DNA from: Kineococcus sp. NBC_00420
GTDB taxonomy: Bacteria; Actinomycetota; Actinomycetes; Actinomycetales; Kineococcaceae
Reading direction: 5' to 3'
Assembly: GCF_036021035.1 (NCBI RefSeq)
Contig: NZ_CP107930.1
Location: 3,534,001 to 3,598,000, forward strand
Length of the DNA: 64,000 bases
Part shown: positions 35,588 to 44,135 of the stretch, piece by piece
How positions within the stretch are numbered: position 1 is the first letter of the stretch
Layout: every line of letters begins with the position of its first letter
Notes under the pieces: model-generated
What the model saw: the letters and a program-made list of their open reading frames with translations, nothing else
The model's database searches: none
Told to the model about the DNA's origin: nothing
Translations under genes and position numbers: made by a program

Positions 35588-36081
35588 GCAGCACGACGGT
35601 GATCGTCATGGGCGTCTCCGGCAGCGGGAAGACGACGCTCGCGCAGGACCTGGCCACGGCCAAGGGCTGGACCTACGCCGAGGGCGACGAGTTCCACTCC
35701 GAGGCCAACGTCGCCAAGATGGCGTCCGGGCACCCCCTCACCGACGAGGACCGCTGGCCCTGGCTGCAGTCCATCGCCGACTGGATCTCCGCACGCGAGG
35801 CCGCGGGGGAGTCCGTCGTCGTCACCTGCTCGGCGCTCAAGCGGGTCTACCGGGACCTGCTGGCCAAGGACAACCCCTCCGTCGTCTTCTGCGAACTCCA
35901 GGTCCCGGCCGAGGTCCTGGAGCAGCGGATGGCCGAGCGGAAGAACCACTACATGCCGGCGTCGTTGCTGCGCAGCCAGCTCGACACCCTCGAGGATCTC
36001 CACCCCGACGAGCGCGGGTTCCGGGTCCGGGTGCAGGGTGGTCCCGATCACGTGCTGAACGAGGTGCTCCGACACCTCTGA
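35584..36081 (+). CDS. gntK: Gluconokinase
   Basis: A 165-residue kinase that phosphorylates gluconate to 6-phosphogluconate for the pentose phosphate pathway. The P-loop is GVSGSGKTTLA, followed by GDEFHSEANVAKMASGHPLTDEDRWPWL, CSALKRVYRDLL and HYMPASLLRSQLDTLE, as in GntK. Its start overlaps the argA stop, and gntP follows 14 bases later. Confidence 0.93.
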   Translation: MSSTTVIVMGVSGSGKTTLAQDLATAKGWTYAEGDEFHSEANVAKMASGHPLTDEDRWPWLQSIADWISAREAAGESVVVTCSALKRVYRDLLAKDNPSVVFCELQVPAEVLEQRMAERKNHYMPASLLRSQLDTLEDLHPDERGFRVRVQGGPDHVLNEVLRHL

Positions 36082-36095
36082 CCCCGGAGGTGTCG

Positions 36096-37517
36096 ATGAC
36101 GACCGCCCTGTCCACCGCTGTCCAGTCTGCCGCCTGGACGGGCACCGACACCCGGTTGGTGGTCGCCGCACTGCTCGGCATCGCCGTCGTGGTCGTCGTC
36201 GTCTCGTGGGCCAAGCTCAACGCGTTCATCGCGTTGATCCTCGGTTCGGCCGTCCTCGGTCTCGTCGCGGGGATGCCGGTCGCTGACATCGTCGCCTCGT
36301 TCTCCATCGGGCTCGGCGACGGGGACGGTGCCGCCGGTGGCGCGGGCAAGACGTTCGCCGACGTCGGCATCCTCGTCGCGCTGGGGGCGGTGCTGGGCCG
36401 CTTCCTGGCCGACTCCGGCGGGGCCAATGAGCTCGTCGACCGCGTGGTGGACCGCGTCCACGGCAAGGCGCTGCCGTGGGCCCTGGCCGGTGCGGCCGTC
36501 GTCGTGGGTCTGCCGATGTTCTTCGAGATCGGGCTGGTGCTGCTCGTCCCGATCGTCGTGCTCGTCGCCAAGCGCACCGGCCGTCCGGTCCTGAGCCTCG
36601 GGATCCCCGCCGTGGCCGGGTTGTCCGTGCTGCACGGGTTCGTGCCACCGCACCCGGGACCGCTGGTCGCGATCGACAACCTGCACGCCGACCTCGGCCG
36701 GACCCTCGCCTTCGGTCTGGTTCTCGCGATCCCGACCGTGGTGATCGCCGGTCCGCTGCTCGCGCCGCTGGTCTCGCGCTTCGGCCCCCAGGACGCCGAG
36801 CACCTGCCCACGACGGGCGGTGATCTCGGGGGTGCTGATCCGGACGCTCGCCGACCCTCCCTGCCGGGCATCCTCACCGTCGTCCTGCTCCCGGTCGCAC
36901 TGATGCTCGCCCGCGCCGTCGCCGAGATCGCCCTGCCCGAGGAGAACGGCGCCCGGACGCTGCTGGTGGCTCTCGGCACCCCGCTGGTGGCCCTGCTCAT
37001 CGGGGTCCTCGCCGCGATCCCGTTGCTGGGGCTCAGCGTCGGGATGGATCGGCGCAGGATCGGCTCGACCATCGACGCGTCCCTGCCGCCGATCGCCTCG
37101 ACGCTGCTGATCATCGCCGCCGGCGGCGGGTTCAAGCAGGTCCTCATCGACGCCGGGGTCGGGAAGCTGGTGGGGGAGCAGGCGTCCGTGCTGAGCCTGT
37201 CGCCGCTGATCCTGGGTTGGATCGTCGCCGTGCTCATCCGGCTCGCGACGGGGTCCGCGACGGTGGCGACCATCACCGCGGCGAGCATCGTCGCCCCGTT
37301 GGCGGGTGACCTCTCCGCCAACCACCTCGCCCTGCTGGCCCTCTCGGTCGGGGCCGGCTCGCTGTTCTTCTCCCACGTCAACGACGTCGGGTTCTGGCTG
37401 GTCAAGCAGTACTTCGGCCTCACCGTGGGGCAGACGCTGAAGAGCTGGTCTGTCATGGAGACCGTCATCTCGGTGTGCGGTCTCGGCGGTGTCCTGCTCC
37501 TCAGCCTGGCCTTCTGA
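36096..37517 (+). CDS. gntP: Gluconate permease (GntP family)
   Basis: A 473-residue membrane carrier with 12 or more hydrophobic helices. Motifs SWAKLNAFIALILGS, GLPMFFEIGLVLLVPIV and GFVPPHPGP are diagnostic of the GntP family, which imports gluconate with protons. GGAGG lies 5 bases before the ATG. Together with gntK it makes a complete gluconate uptake and activation unit. Confidence 0.93.
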   Translation: MTTALSTAVQSAAWTGTDTRLVVAALLGIAVVVVVVSWAKLNAFIALILGSAVLGLVAGMPVADIVASFSIGLGDGDGAAGGAGKTFADVGILVALGAVLGRFLADSGGANELVDRVVDRVHGKALPWALAGAAVVVGLPMFFEIGLVLLVPIVVLVAKRTGRPVLSLGIPAVAGLSVLHGFVPPHPGPLVAIDNLHADLGRTLAFGLVLAIPTVVIAGPLLAPLVSRFGPQDAEHLPTTGGDLGGADPDARRPSLPGILTVVLLPVALMLARAVAEIALPEENGARTLLVALGTPLVALLIGVLAAIPLLGLSVGMDRRRIGSTIDASLPPIASTLLIIAAGGGFKQVLIDAGVGKLVGEQASVLSLSPLILGWIVAVLIRLATGSATVATITAASIVAPLAGDLSANHLALLALSVGAGSLFFSHVNDVGFWLVKQYFGLTVGQTLKSWSVMETVISVCGLGGVLLLSLAF

Positions 37518-37520
37518 CCC

Positions 37521-37623
37521 GCGGAAACAACACTTTCCGCCCCCACGAGCGCGCCGTCGGGGCGGAAAGTGTTGTTTCCGCCGGGAAGGGGCGGGGTGGC
37601 AGGGCGGAAAGTGTTGTTTCCGC
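37521..37623. repeat. Three-copy palindromic repeat (GCGGAAA-N6-TTTCCGC)
   Basis: The unit is GCGGAAACAACACTTTCCGC with CCC following. Copy A is 37521-37543; copy B, 37559-37581, is its exact reverse complement, giving a 23-base perfect hairpin with a 15-base loop; copy C, 37602-37623, repeats B in the same direction. Each unit is itself an inverted repeat. Copy C ends 19 bases before the arfB start. Confidence 0.85.
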
Positions 37624-37642
37624 GAGGTGGGAGGGTGGGGGT

Positions 37643-38068
37643 GTGGACGGCGACCTCGTGGTGAACCGCCGGGTGACGATCCCGGAGGCGGAACTCCGCG
37701 AACGGTTCTCCCGCTCCAGCGGGCCCGGCGGGCAGGGCGTCAACACCACCGATTCCCGCGTCGAGCTGACCTTCGACCTCGAGCGGTCACCGTCGGTGCC
37801 CGAGGACCTGCGCGAACGTGCGCTGGGGCGCCTCGAGGGCAGGCTCGTCGACGGCACCCTCACCGTCGCGGCCCAGGAGCACCGCGCTCAGCTGCGCAAC
37901 CGGGCGGCCGCCGCGGAACGGCTGCGCAGCCAGCTCGCGGCGGCGTTCGCCCCCGAGCCGGCGAAGCGGCGCCCCACGAAGCCCACCCGGGGTTCGCAAC
38001 GTCGCCGGCTGGAGACGAAGCGTCAGCGCAGCGACACCAAACGCCTCCGCCGCTCCACCGACGACTGA
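37643..38068 (+). CDS. arfB: Peptidyl-tRNA hydrolase ArfB (ribosome rescue)
   Basis: A 141-residue release-factor-like protein that frees stalled ribosomes lacking a stop codon. The catalytic GGQ is in SSGPGGQGVNTTDSRVEL, and the basic C-terminal tail (RRRLETKRQRSDTKRLRR) that enters the mRNA channel is present. It lacks the codon-recognition domains of RF1 and RF2. GTG 37643 follows GGAGG by 8 bases. Confidence 0.92.
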   Translation: MDGDLVVNRRVTIPEAELRERFSRSSGPGGQGVNTTDSRVELTFDLERSPSVPEDLRERALGRLEGRLVDGTLTVAAQEHRAQLRNRAAAAERLRSQLAAAFAPEPAKRRPTKPTRGSQRRRLETKRQRSDTKRLRRSTDD

Positions 38069-38075
38069 CCCGTGC

Positions 38076-38972
38076 TCAGGAGCGGGGGAGGGTGAAGCGG
38101 CCGTCGGGGAGGGGTTCGACGAGACCGTCGGACACCAGCCCGTCGAGACAGCGCTCGCGTTGGGCCGCGTCCGACCAGCAGGCGGCGAGCTCCTCCGCGG
38201 TGACCGGCTCCGAGGACGCGCGGAGGACCGCGAGCAGCTTCCCCCGCACCTGGCGGTCGGTCCCGGCCCAGGCCTGCCCGCGGCGGGGCGGGCCGGTGGG
38301 GGCGGGGCGACCCGCCAGCACCCACGCGCACCGCGACACCAACGGGCACCGTCCGCACGAGGGGGAGCGCGCCGTGCAGACCAGCGCCCCCAGCTCCATG
38401 ACGGCGACGGCCCAGCGGGCGGCGGTGGCCTCGTCGTCGGGCAGCAGCTCGACGGCCAGCCGGTTCTCGGCCGCGGTGAGCGAGGCGGCCGGTTCTGCCG
38501 TCCCGGTCACCGCGCGGGCGTGCACCCGGCGGACGTTGGTGTCGACGACGGCGTGCCGCTGCCCGAACGCGAACGAGGCCACGGCCGCCGCGGTGTAGGC
38601 GCCGACCCCCGGCAGCGACAGCAGCTGCGCGTGCTCGGAGGGGACGAGACCACCGTGCTCGTCGCGGATCGCGACGGCCGCCGCGTGCAGGCGCAGCGCC
38701 CGGCGCGGGTAGCCGAGCCGGTTCCACATCCGCACGGCCTCGCCGGGCGGGTCGGCGGCCAGGTCGGTGGGCGTCGGCCAGCGCTGCATCCACGCCTCCC
38801 ACTGCGGCAGCACCCGGGCGACGGGGGTCTGCTGCAGCATGACCTCGCTGACCAGGACCCCCCAGGGTGAGCGGTCGGGCGCGCGCCAGGGCAGGTCGCG
38901 GGCGTGGTCGGCGTACCAGTCCAGGACCGTGTCGTGCAGGTCCAGGACGTGGTCCGGGGTGGTGGGAGTCAT
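38076..38972 (-). CDS. mutY: A/G-specific adenine glycosylase MutY
   Basis: A 298-residue DNA repair enzyme that removes adenine mispaired with 8-oxoguanine. PWGVLVSEVMLQQT carries the catalytic Glu, the helix-hairpin-helix is LPGVGAYTAAAV, the catalytic Asp is in VVDTNVRRV, and the iron-sulfur cluster Cys pattern C-X6-C-X2-C-X5-C is intact (CTARSPSCGRCPLVSRC). The C-terminal 8-oxoG-recognition domain is shorter than in E. coli MutY. The ATG at 38972 is chosen over an upstream ATG because homology starts there. Confidence 0.92.
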   Translation of the reverse strand: MTPTTPDHVLDLHDTVLDWYADHARDLPWRAPDRSPWGVLVSEVMLQQTPVARVLPQWEAWMQRWPTPTDLAADPPGEAVRMWNRLGYPRRALRLHAAAVAIRDEHGGLVPSEHAQLLSLPGVGAYTAAAVASFAFGQRHAVVDTNVRRVHARAVTGTAEPAASLTAAENRLAVELLPDDEATAARWAVAVMELGALVCTARSPSCGRCPLVSRCAWVLAGRPAPTGPPRRGQAWAGTDRQVRGKLLAVLRASSEPVTAEELAACWSDAAQRERCLDGLVSDGLVEPLPDGRFTLPRS

Positions 38973-39024
38973 CGCGGGGGATCGTCGCACGGCGCGCCTC
39001 CCGGCGCCCGACACGCCGGACACC

Positions 39025-39030
39025 TACCTT
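39025..39030 (+). promoter_or_regulatory. -10 box (TACCTT), leaderless
   Basis: TACCTT ends 6 bases before the GTG at 39037. Confidence 0.45.
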
Positions 39031-39036
39031 TCCCCG

Positions 39037-39744
39037 GTGAGCAGCGTCCTGCACCCCGTCGGACCTGAGGACAAGGGCATCTACTGGCGACGACGCCTGG
39101 TGACCATTGTCGTACTGCTCGTGGTCATCGTGCTCGCCGTCGTCGGGATCCGCGCTCTCACCGCCACCGACGACGCCGCGGCCCAGGGTCAGAAGCTCGA
39201 CCCCAGTCACGTCGCCTCCACCCTCACCGCCGCCCCCGGTCCCAGCACCTCGCCCGGTGCCACCCCCACAGACAGCCCCACAGACAGCCCGGCGGACAGC
39301 CCCACGGGCAGCGCGACCGGGTCGCCGACGGCGACCGGCACCGGGGCGGTCGCCCCGTGCGAACCCGCCGCGCTGACCGTCGCCCTCACCTCCGACGCCA
39401 CCACCTACGGCCCCGGCAAGGCCCCGCGGTTCGTGGTCACCGTCACCAACACCTCCCAGACCGCCTGCACCGCCGAGATCGGCAGCGGCGTGCGGGGCCT
39501 CGTGGCGACCGACGCGTCGGGGGCCCAGGTGTGGTCCACGGCCGACTGCGAGGCCTCCACGGCGTCGCAGGTCTACACGATCCAGCCGTCCAAGAACCGC
39601 GCGATGACGACGGTCTGGTCGCGGCTGCACTCCGCCGCCGGCTGCCCCCCCGACCAGCAGGCCGTCGCCGACGGCAACTACACGGTGACGGCGACGTGGG
39701 ACCAGATCGTCACCGCACCCCTGACGATCGCCCTCACGAGCTGA
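39037..39744 (+). CDS. Membrane-anchored extracellular protein with Ser/Thr/Pro linker
   Basis: A 235-residue protein with a short cytoplasmic N-terminus, one membrane helix (about 20-42), a linker of repeated TDSPTDSPADSPTGS (about 68-105) and a C-terminal beta-rich domain with two or more Cys (CEPAALTV, TACTAEIG, CEAST, GCPP) that may form disulfides. The fold looks Ig-like, similar to DUF4232-type domains. The role is unknown. It sits between mutY and disA, which are transcribed on the other strand. Confidence 0.7.
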   Translation: MSSVLHPVGPEDKGIYWRRRLVTIVVLLVVIVLAVVGIRALTATDDAAAQGQKLDPSHVASTLTAAPGPSTSPGATPTDSPTDSPADSPTGSATGSPTATGTGAVAPCEPAALTVALTSDATTYGPGKAPRFVVTVTNTSQTACTAEIGSGVRGLVATDASGAQVWSTADCEASTASQVYTIQPSKNRAMTTVWSRLHSAAGCPPDQQAVADGNYTVTATWDQIVTAPLTIALTS

Positions 39745-39777
39745 CCGTCCCCGCGACCCACCCCGTGGGGCGCGGCC

Positions 39778-40857
39778 TCAGACGTAGCGTTCGAGGATCG
39801 AGCTCTCCGCCAGGCGCGAGAGCCCCTCGCGCACCGCGCGGGCACGCTGCTCGCCGACACCGTCGACGGTCATGAGGTCGTCGATGCTCGCCGCGAGCAG
39901 CTTCTGCAGGTCGCCGAACTGGTCGACGAGACGTTCCACGATGGCACCGGGCAACCGCGGGACCCGGTTGAGCAGGCGGAAACCCTTGGGGCTCACCGCG
40001 GAATCGAGGGAGTCGCCGCCGACGGAGAACCCGAGGACGCGCGCGACCTGCGCGAGGTCCACGAGGTCGGACTGGTGCAACCCGGCGAGGTTCTCGAGGA
40101 CCTGCTCCAGCGGACCCTCGTAGCGGCTCGCCTCGAGGTAGTCGCGGACGACGAGTTCACGGTCGGGACCGACCCCGCCGACGAGTTCGTCGAGCTGCAG
40201 CGAGAGCAGACGGCCGTCGACCCCGAGTTCGACGACGTAACCGGAGATCTCGTCGGCGATCCGGGAGACCATCTCGATGCGCTGCACGACCGAGCAGACG
40301 TCGCGGACGGTCACGAGGTCCTCGATCTCGAGGGCCGACAGCGTGCCCGTGACCTCGTCGAGGCGGGCGCGGTAGCGCTCGAGGGTCTGCAGCGCCTGGT
40401 TCGCGCGGCCGAGGATCGCGTCGGAACCCTCGAGGACGTAGCGGCGGTTCCCGGTGTAGACGGCGACGATCCGCATCGACTGCGACACGGAGATGACGGG
40501 AAAACCCGTCTGCTTCGCGACGCGTTCGGCGGTGCGGTGCCGAGTGCCGGACTCGCTGGTCTCGATCGCGGAGTCGGGGACGAGTTGCACTGCCGCGCGC
40601 ACGATCCGGGACACGTCGCGGTCCAGGACGATCGCACCGTCCATCTTGGCCAGTTCCCGCAACCGGGTGGCCGAGAACTCGACGTCCAGGGTGAAACCCC
40701 CGGTGCACAACGAGTCCACGACGCGGTCCAGACCGAGCACGATGAGGGCGCCCGTCCGACCGCGCAGGATGCGCTCGAGACCGTCGCGCAGTTCCGTCCC
40801 GGGCGCGATGATCGCCAGGGTCTGCCGCAGGACCTCGTCCGGCGTCCGGTCGACCAC
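39778..40857 (-). CDS. disA: DNA integrity scanning protein DisA, diadenylate cyclase
   Basis: A 359-residue enzyme that makes c-di-AMP from two ATP and pauses at damaged DNA. The DAC domain carries DGA (73-75) and RHR (106-108) in [13 protein letters not shown]; a helical linker and a C-terminal HhH domain ([16 protein letters not shown]) follow. GGAGG precedes the GTG start, and a TAGACT -10 box (40907-40912) gives its own promoter after radA. It lies downstream of radA on the same strand, as in other actinobacteria. Confidence 0.96.
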   Translation of the reverse strand: MVDRTPDEVLRQTLAIIAPGTELRDGLERILRGRTGALIVLGLDRVVDSLCTGGFTLDVEFSATRLRELAKMDGAIVLDRDVSRIVRAAVQLVPDSAIETSESGTRHRTAERVAKQTGFPVISVSQSMRIVAVYTGNRRYVLEGSDAILGRANQALQTLERYRARLDEVTGTLSALEIEDLVTVRDVCSVVQRIEMVSRIADEISGYVVELGVDGRLLSLQLDELVGGVGPDRELVVRDYLEASRYEGPLEQVLENLAGLHQSDLVDLAQVARVLGFSVGGDSLDSAVSPKGFRLLNRVPRLPGAIVERLVDQFGDLQKLLAASIDDLMTVDGVGEQRARAVREGLSRLAESSILERYV

Positions 40858-40906
40858 GGGTCACCCTCCGAAAACGATCGTCTCGCGCACATCCGAACCT
40901 GGTCGG

Positions 40907-40912
40907 AGTCTA
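40907..40912 (-). promoter_or_regulatory. Candidate disA -10 box (TAGACT)
   Basis: TAGACT on the minus strand, about 50 bases before the GTG of disA, in the 100-base gap after radA. Confidence 0.4.
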
Positions 40913-40957
40913 ACCGCGGTGCGGGTGGGACGGGTGTGTCGCCCTCGCCGAACCGGC

Positions 40958-42376
40958 TCAGGCGTCCTCCGGGCGCAGCGCGCGGAGCGCTTCGAGGGCC
41001 TCGCGGATGGTCGCGACCTCGATGATCGCCGCCTTCACCTTGGTCGCGCTGACGGCCTCCTTGGCCCCCGGCGGCGCGAGGATCCTGCGGTGGCCGAGCC
41101 GCGCGGCCTCGGCGATGCGCGGCCCGAGCATCGTGACCCGGCGGATGTCGCCGGAGAGGGAGACCTCCCCGATGGCCGCGACGTCCAGCGGCAGCGCGAA
41201 CTCCTGGGCCGCGGAGGTGATCGCCAGGCAGATCGCCAGGTCGCTGCCCGGGTCGCTGGAGCGCATCCCGCCGACGGTCGCGGCGTAGACGTCCTTGTCG
41301 TAGAGGCGGACCTTCGCGATCCGGTCGGTGACGGCGATGAGCATCCCCACCCGGGAGACGTCGAGACCGCTGACCCCGCGGCGGGGGTTGGGGGCGTTAG
41401 TCGGCGAGACCAGCGCCTGGATCTCGGCGATGAGCGGACGCCGGCCCTCGACCGTCACCGTGATGCAGGTCCCCGGGACGGGCTGCTCGCGGGAGGCGCG
41501 GAACAGGCCGCTGGGGTCGGGCACCTCGACCATCCCGGCGTCGGTCTGCTCGAAGCAGGCGATCTCGTCGGCCGCGCCGTAGCGGTTCTTGACGGCCCGC
41601 AGCAGCCGCAGCGTGGTCTGGCGGTCGCCCTCCAGCGCCAGCGTCGTGTCGACGACGTGCTCGAGGGCCCGGGGCCCGGCGACCGTGGACTCCTTGGTCA
41701 CCTGGCCGACGAGGCAGTGCGCGATGCCGCGGGACTTGGCGAGTCGCGTGAGGGTGCTCGCGACCTCCATCACCTGCGTCACCCCACCGGCGCGGCCCTC
41801 GACGTCGCCCGAGGCCATCGTCTGCACGGAGTCCACGATGACCAGGGCGACGTCGGGGCCGAGGGCGTCGAGGTGGCCGATCGCCTCGGCGAGGTCGTTG
41901 GTGTCGGCGAGGTAGAGGTGCTCCGACGTCGCGCCGATGCGGCGGGCCCGCACCGCGATCTGCTCGACCGACTCCTCGCCCGAGACGTAGAGGACGGGAC
42001 GTCCCGTCGACTTCGCCACGCTGTCCGCCGTGGTCAGCAGGAGGGTGCTCTTGCCGGCCCCCGGCTCACCCGAGAGCAGCAGCACCTGCCCCGGGACGAG
42101 CCCGCCCCCGAGGACCCGGTCGAACTCCGTCAGCCCCGTGCTGAGCCGGTTCTTCACCTCGGCGCTGCTGATCTCGGAGATGCGCCGCGCGGGCCGGACC
42201 GGTGCGCTGCCCGTGGCGGAGGCCCGCAGACCCACGACCCGCGTCGACCCGACCTCCTCGACGGTGCTCCAGGCCTGGCACTCCCCGCAGCGCCCGACCC
42301 ACTTCGCCGTGCTCCAGCCGCACTCGGTGCAGCGGTAGGAGGGTCGGGCGGTCTTGCTGGTGGTCTTCACGGGCAC
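40958..42376 (-). CDS. radA: DNA repair protein RadA (Sms)
   Basis: A 472-residue helicase-like recombination protein. The zinc finger uses Cys16, 19, 30 and 33 (YRCTECG, GRCGEC), Walker A is GEPGAGKST, the family motif reads KNRYG instead of the usual KNRFG, and a C-terminal Lon-protease-like domain ends the protein. GTG 42376 is supported by a TACGGT -10 box 7 bases upstream; GTG 42370 is also possible. Confidence 0.94.
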   Translation of the reverse strand: MPVKTTSKTARPSYRCTECGWSTAKWVGRCGECQAWSTVEEVGSTRVVGLRASATGSAPVRPARRISEISSAEVKNRLSTGLTEFDRVLGGGLVPGQVLLLSGEPGAGKSTLLLTTADSVAKSTGRPVLYVSGEESVEQIAVRARRIGATSEHLYLADTNDLAEAIGHLDALGPDVALVIVDSVQTMASGDVEGRAGGVTQVMEVASTLTRLAKSRGIAHCLVGQVTKESTVAGPRALEHVVDTTLALEGDRQTTLRLLRAVKNRYGAADEIACFEQTDAGMVEVPDPSGLFRASREQPVPGTCITVTVEGRRPLIAEIQALVSPTNAPNPRRGVSGLDVSRVGMLIAVTDRIAKVRLYDKDVYAATVGGMRSSDPGSDLAICLAITSAAQEFALPLDVAAIGEVSLSGDIRRVTMLGPRIAEAARLGHRRILAPPGAKEAVSATKVKAAIIEVATIREALEALRALRPEDA

Positions 42377-42383
42377 GTCAGGA

Positions 42384-42389
42384 ACCGTA
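42384..42389 (-). promoter_or_regulatory. -10 box (TACGGT) of radA, leaderless
   Basis: TACGGT on the minus strand ends 7 bases before the GTG of radA. Confidence 0.5.
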
Positions 42390-42415
42390 GACGGCGGCTC
42401 CGACAGAGGGGACAC

Positions 42416-42455
42416 GACACGGCCCGCCCTCCCCGAGGGGAGGGCGGGCCGTGTC
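42416..42455. terminator. Hairpin between radA and the 42472-42837 gene
   Basis: A perfect 19-base stem (42416-42434 with 42437-42455). It follows the minus-strand gene at 42472 and precedes the radA promoter. Confidence 0.75.
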
Positions 42456-42471
42456 GGAGCGGAGTGGCGGG

Positions 42472-42837
42472 TCAGACCCCGTAGAGGACTTTCATCGTGG
42501 TCATCAGGATGCCCAGCGTGGCGAAGACGAAGCTCGGCACGAACGCGAGGATCGCGGCGCCGATGCTGCCGCTCTTGCGGTAGAGCAGGTAGGCCGAGAA
42601 GACCATGACGAGCGCACCGGCGAGGGTGAAGGCCAACCCGACGACGATCCGGGCGCCCGGCGCCGCCTCGTAGGGGTTCGCCCCCAGCAGGAGCAGCGGG
42701 ACGACCCCCGCCAGGACCAGACCCACGACCCAGATGCCCAGGGCCAGGACCGTCCCGGGCGTGGGCCTGGTCCACTTCATGGGGGCCAGCGCCCGCTGTT
42801 CCTCGTGCTGGACCGGCGGGGTGGCGTGCGCGCTCAT
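42472..42837 (-). CDS. Small integral membrane protein, unknown
   Basis: A 121-residue protein with a polar N-terminus (MSAHATPPVQHEEQRALAP) and three hydrophobic helices. Nothing identifies a function. The ATG at 42837 follows GGAGG by one base only, so the true start may be the downstream ATG of MKWTRPT. It reads away from the diguanylate cyclase gene. Confidence 0.6.
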   Translation of the reverse strand: MSAHATPPVQHEEQRALAPMKWTRPTPGTVLALGIWVVGLVLAGVVPLLLLGANPYEAAPGARIVVGLAFTLAGALVMVFSAYLLYRKSGSIGAAILAFVPSFVFATLGILMTTMKVLYGV

Positions 42838-42896
42838 GCCTCCATCATCCACCGTCGGGACCCTTCGTGACGACCCAGGTCGGCAACGGCTTCCCC

Positions 42897-42944
42897 CCGA
42901 CTCCTGCGCCGACTCCTGCACCGACTCCTGCACCGACTCCTACG
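42897..42944 (+). repeat. Four tandem copies of a 12-base repeat
   Basis: CCGACTCCTGCA-type units at 42897, 42909, 42921 and 42933 with at most two changes each, in the divergent gap before the GGDEF gene. Confidence 0.8.
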
Positions 42945-43016
42945 CCGCGTGGGTGAGACCCCCTGCTGCCACCGCCCGCAGCGGTCGACACCCACTGGGT
43001 GCCGGGGGAACGCGTC

Positions 43017-44135
43017 GTGAGGTGGCAACTGTTCGAGGGAGACCTCGAGCGGGACTTCCAGCGTGCCCGCAACCGGGCCCGCTCGCGGTACTTCGTCCCG
43101 ACGGCCCTGCTGGGGCTGCTCATGTTCGACGCCTACGTCCTCGTCGACCTCGCCCTCGCCCCGCAGGTCCTGGCCTTCTCGTTGCTGCTGCGACTGGGGG
43201 TCGTGACCCCCCTGGTGCTGGGTGGTCTGGTCCTCCGCCGCCGGCGGCTCCGCGCGAAACCGGCCTCGGGCATCGACGGCCCGCTCGTCGCCGCGGCCGC
43301 CGTGCTCGTGGTGCTCGCGATCGCCGCGATCCAGTACAGCGCCCCGGCGGCCCTGGGGGGCGCCTACTTCGGGGGCTCCTTCATCGTCGTCGTGTTCTTC
43401 GTGACGTTGCTGCGCTCCGACGTCCGGCGCGCCGCCGCCTCCCTCGTCGCCATGCTCGCCGCCGTCGCCTGGGGGCAGGCCCTCATCGGGGCCGACGCCG
43501 CGGCGACCCAGGTCGCGGCGCTGCTCGCGGTCGCCGTCAGCGGGATGTTCGGCCTCGTGATGGCCGGCAGCGTGGAGAGCAGCGAACGGGCCCGCTTCCT
43601 CGCCGAGCGTCGTGAGCGCGCGCTGGGCGCGGAACGCGAGGACCTCATCGCGGCGCTCGACGAGGCCGCCCACCGCGACGAGATGACGGGCCTGCTGAAC
43701 CGGCGCGGGCTGCAGCAGCGGCTGCCCGCCGAGGGCACCCCCGTCGGGGTCCTCGTGGTCGACGTCGACCACTTCAAGGCCTACAACGACGCGTTCGGAC
43801 ACCTCGAGGGCGACCGGTGCCTCACGCTGGTGGCGGAGACCCTCGCCGCCCACTCGCGGCCGGGTGACGTCGTGGCCCGCTTCGGTGGGGAGGAGTTCGC
43901 CGTGCTGCTCGAAGGCGCCGACCGTGAGGACGTCCTCGCCGCGGGTGAGCGGCTGTGCGCCGCCGTGCGCGACCTCGCCCGCCCGCACCCCTCCCGCCCC
44001 GACGGCGGCGACGTCGTGACCATCAGCGTCGGGGTGGCCGTGGGGACCTGGGAGAGCGCGCTGGCCGCCGCGGACGGCGCCGTGTACGCGGCGAAGTCCG
44101 CCGGCCGCGACCGCGTGCTGGCGGCGATCCGGTGA
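43017..44135 (+). CDS. Membrane-bound diguanylate cyclase (GGDEF)
   Basis: A 372-residue protein with six hydrophobic helices (about 20-185) followed by a coiled linker and a GGDEF domain. The active-site motif is GGEEF (290-294) in RFGGEEFAVLLEG, and DEMTGLLNRRGL and VDVDHFKAYND are intact, so c-di-GMP synthesis from two GTP is expected. No RxxD inhibitory site is obvious five residues before the motif. GTG 43017 follows GGGGGAA; it is coupled to the next gene by GTGA. Confidence 0.88.
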   Translation: MRWQLFEGDLERDFQRARNRARSRYFVPTALLGLLMFDAYVLVDLALAPQVLAFSLLLRLGVVTPLVLGGLVLRRRRLRAKPASGIDGPLVAAAAVLVVLAIAAIQYSAPAALGGAYFGGSFIVVVFFVTLLRSDVRRAAASLVAMLAAVAWGQALIGADAAATQVAALLAVAVSGMFGLVMAGSVESSERARFLAERRERALGAEREDLIAALDEAAHRDEMTGLLNRRGLQQRLPAEGTPVGVLVVDVDHFKAYNDAFGHLEGDRCLTLVAETLAAHSRPGDVVARFGGEEFAVLLEGADREDVLAAGERLCAAVRDLARPHPSRPDGGDVVTISVGVAVGTWESALAAADGAVYAAKSAGRDRVLAAIR

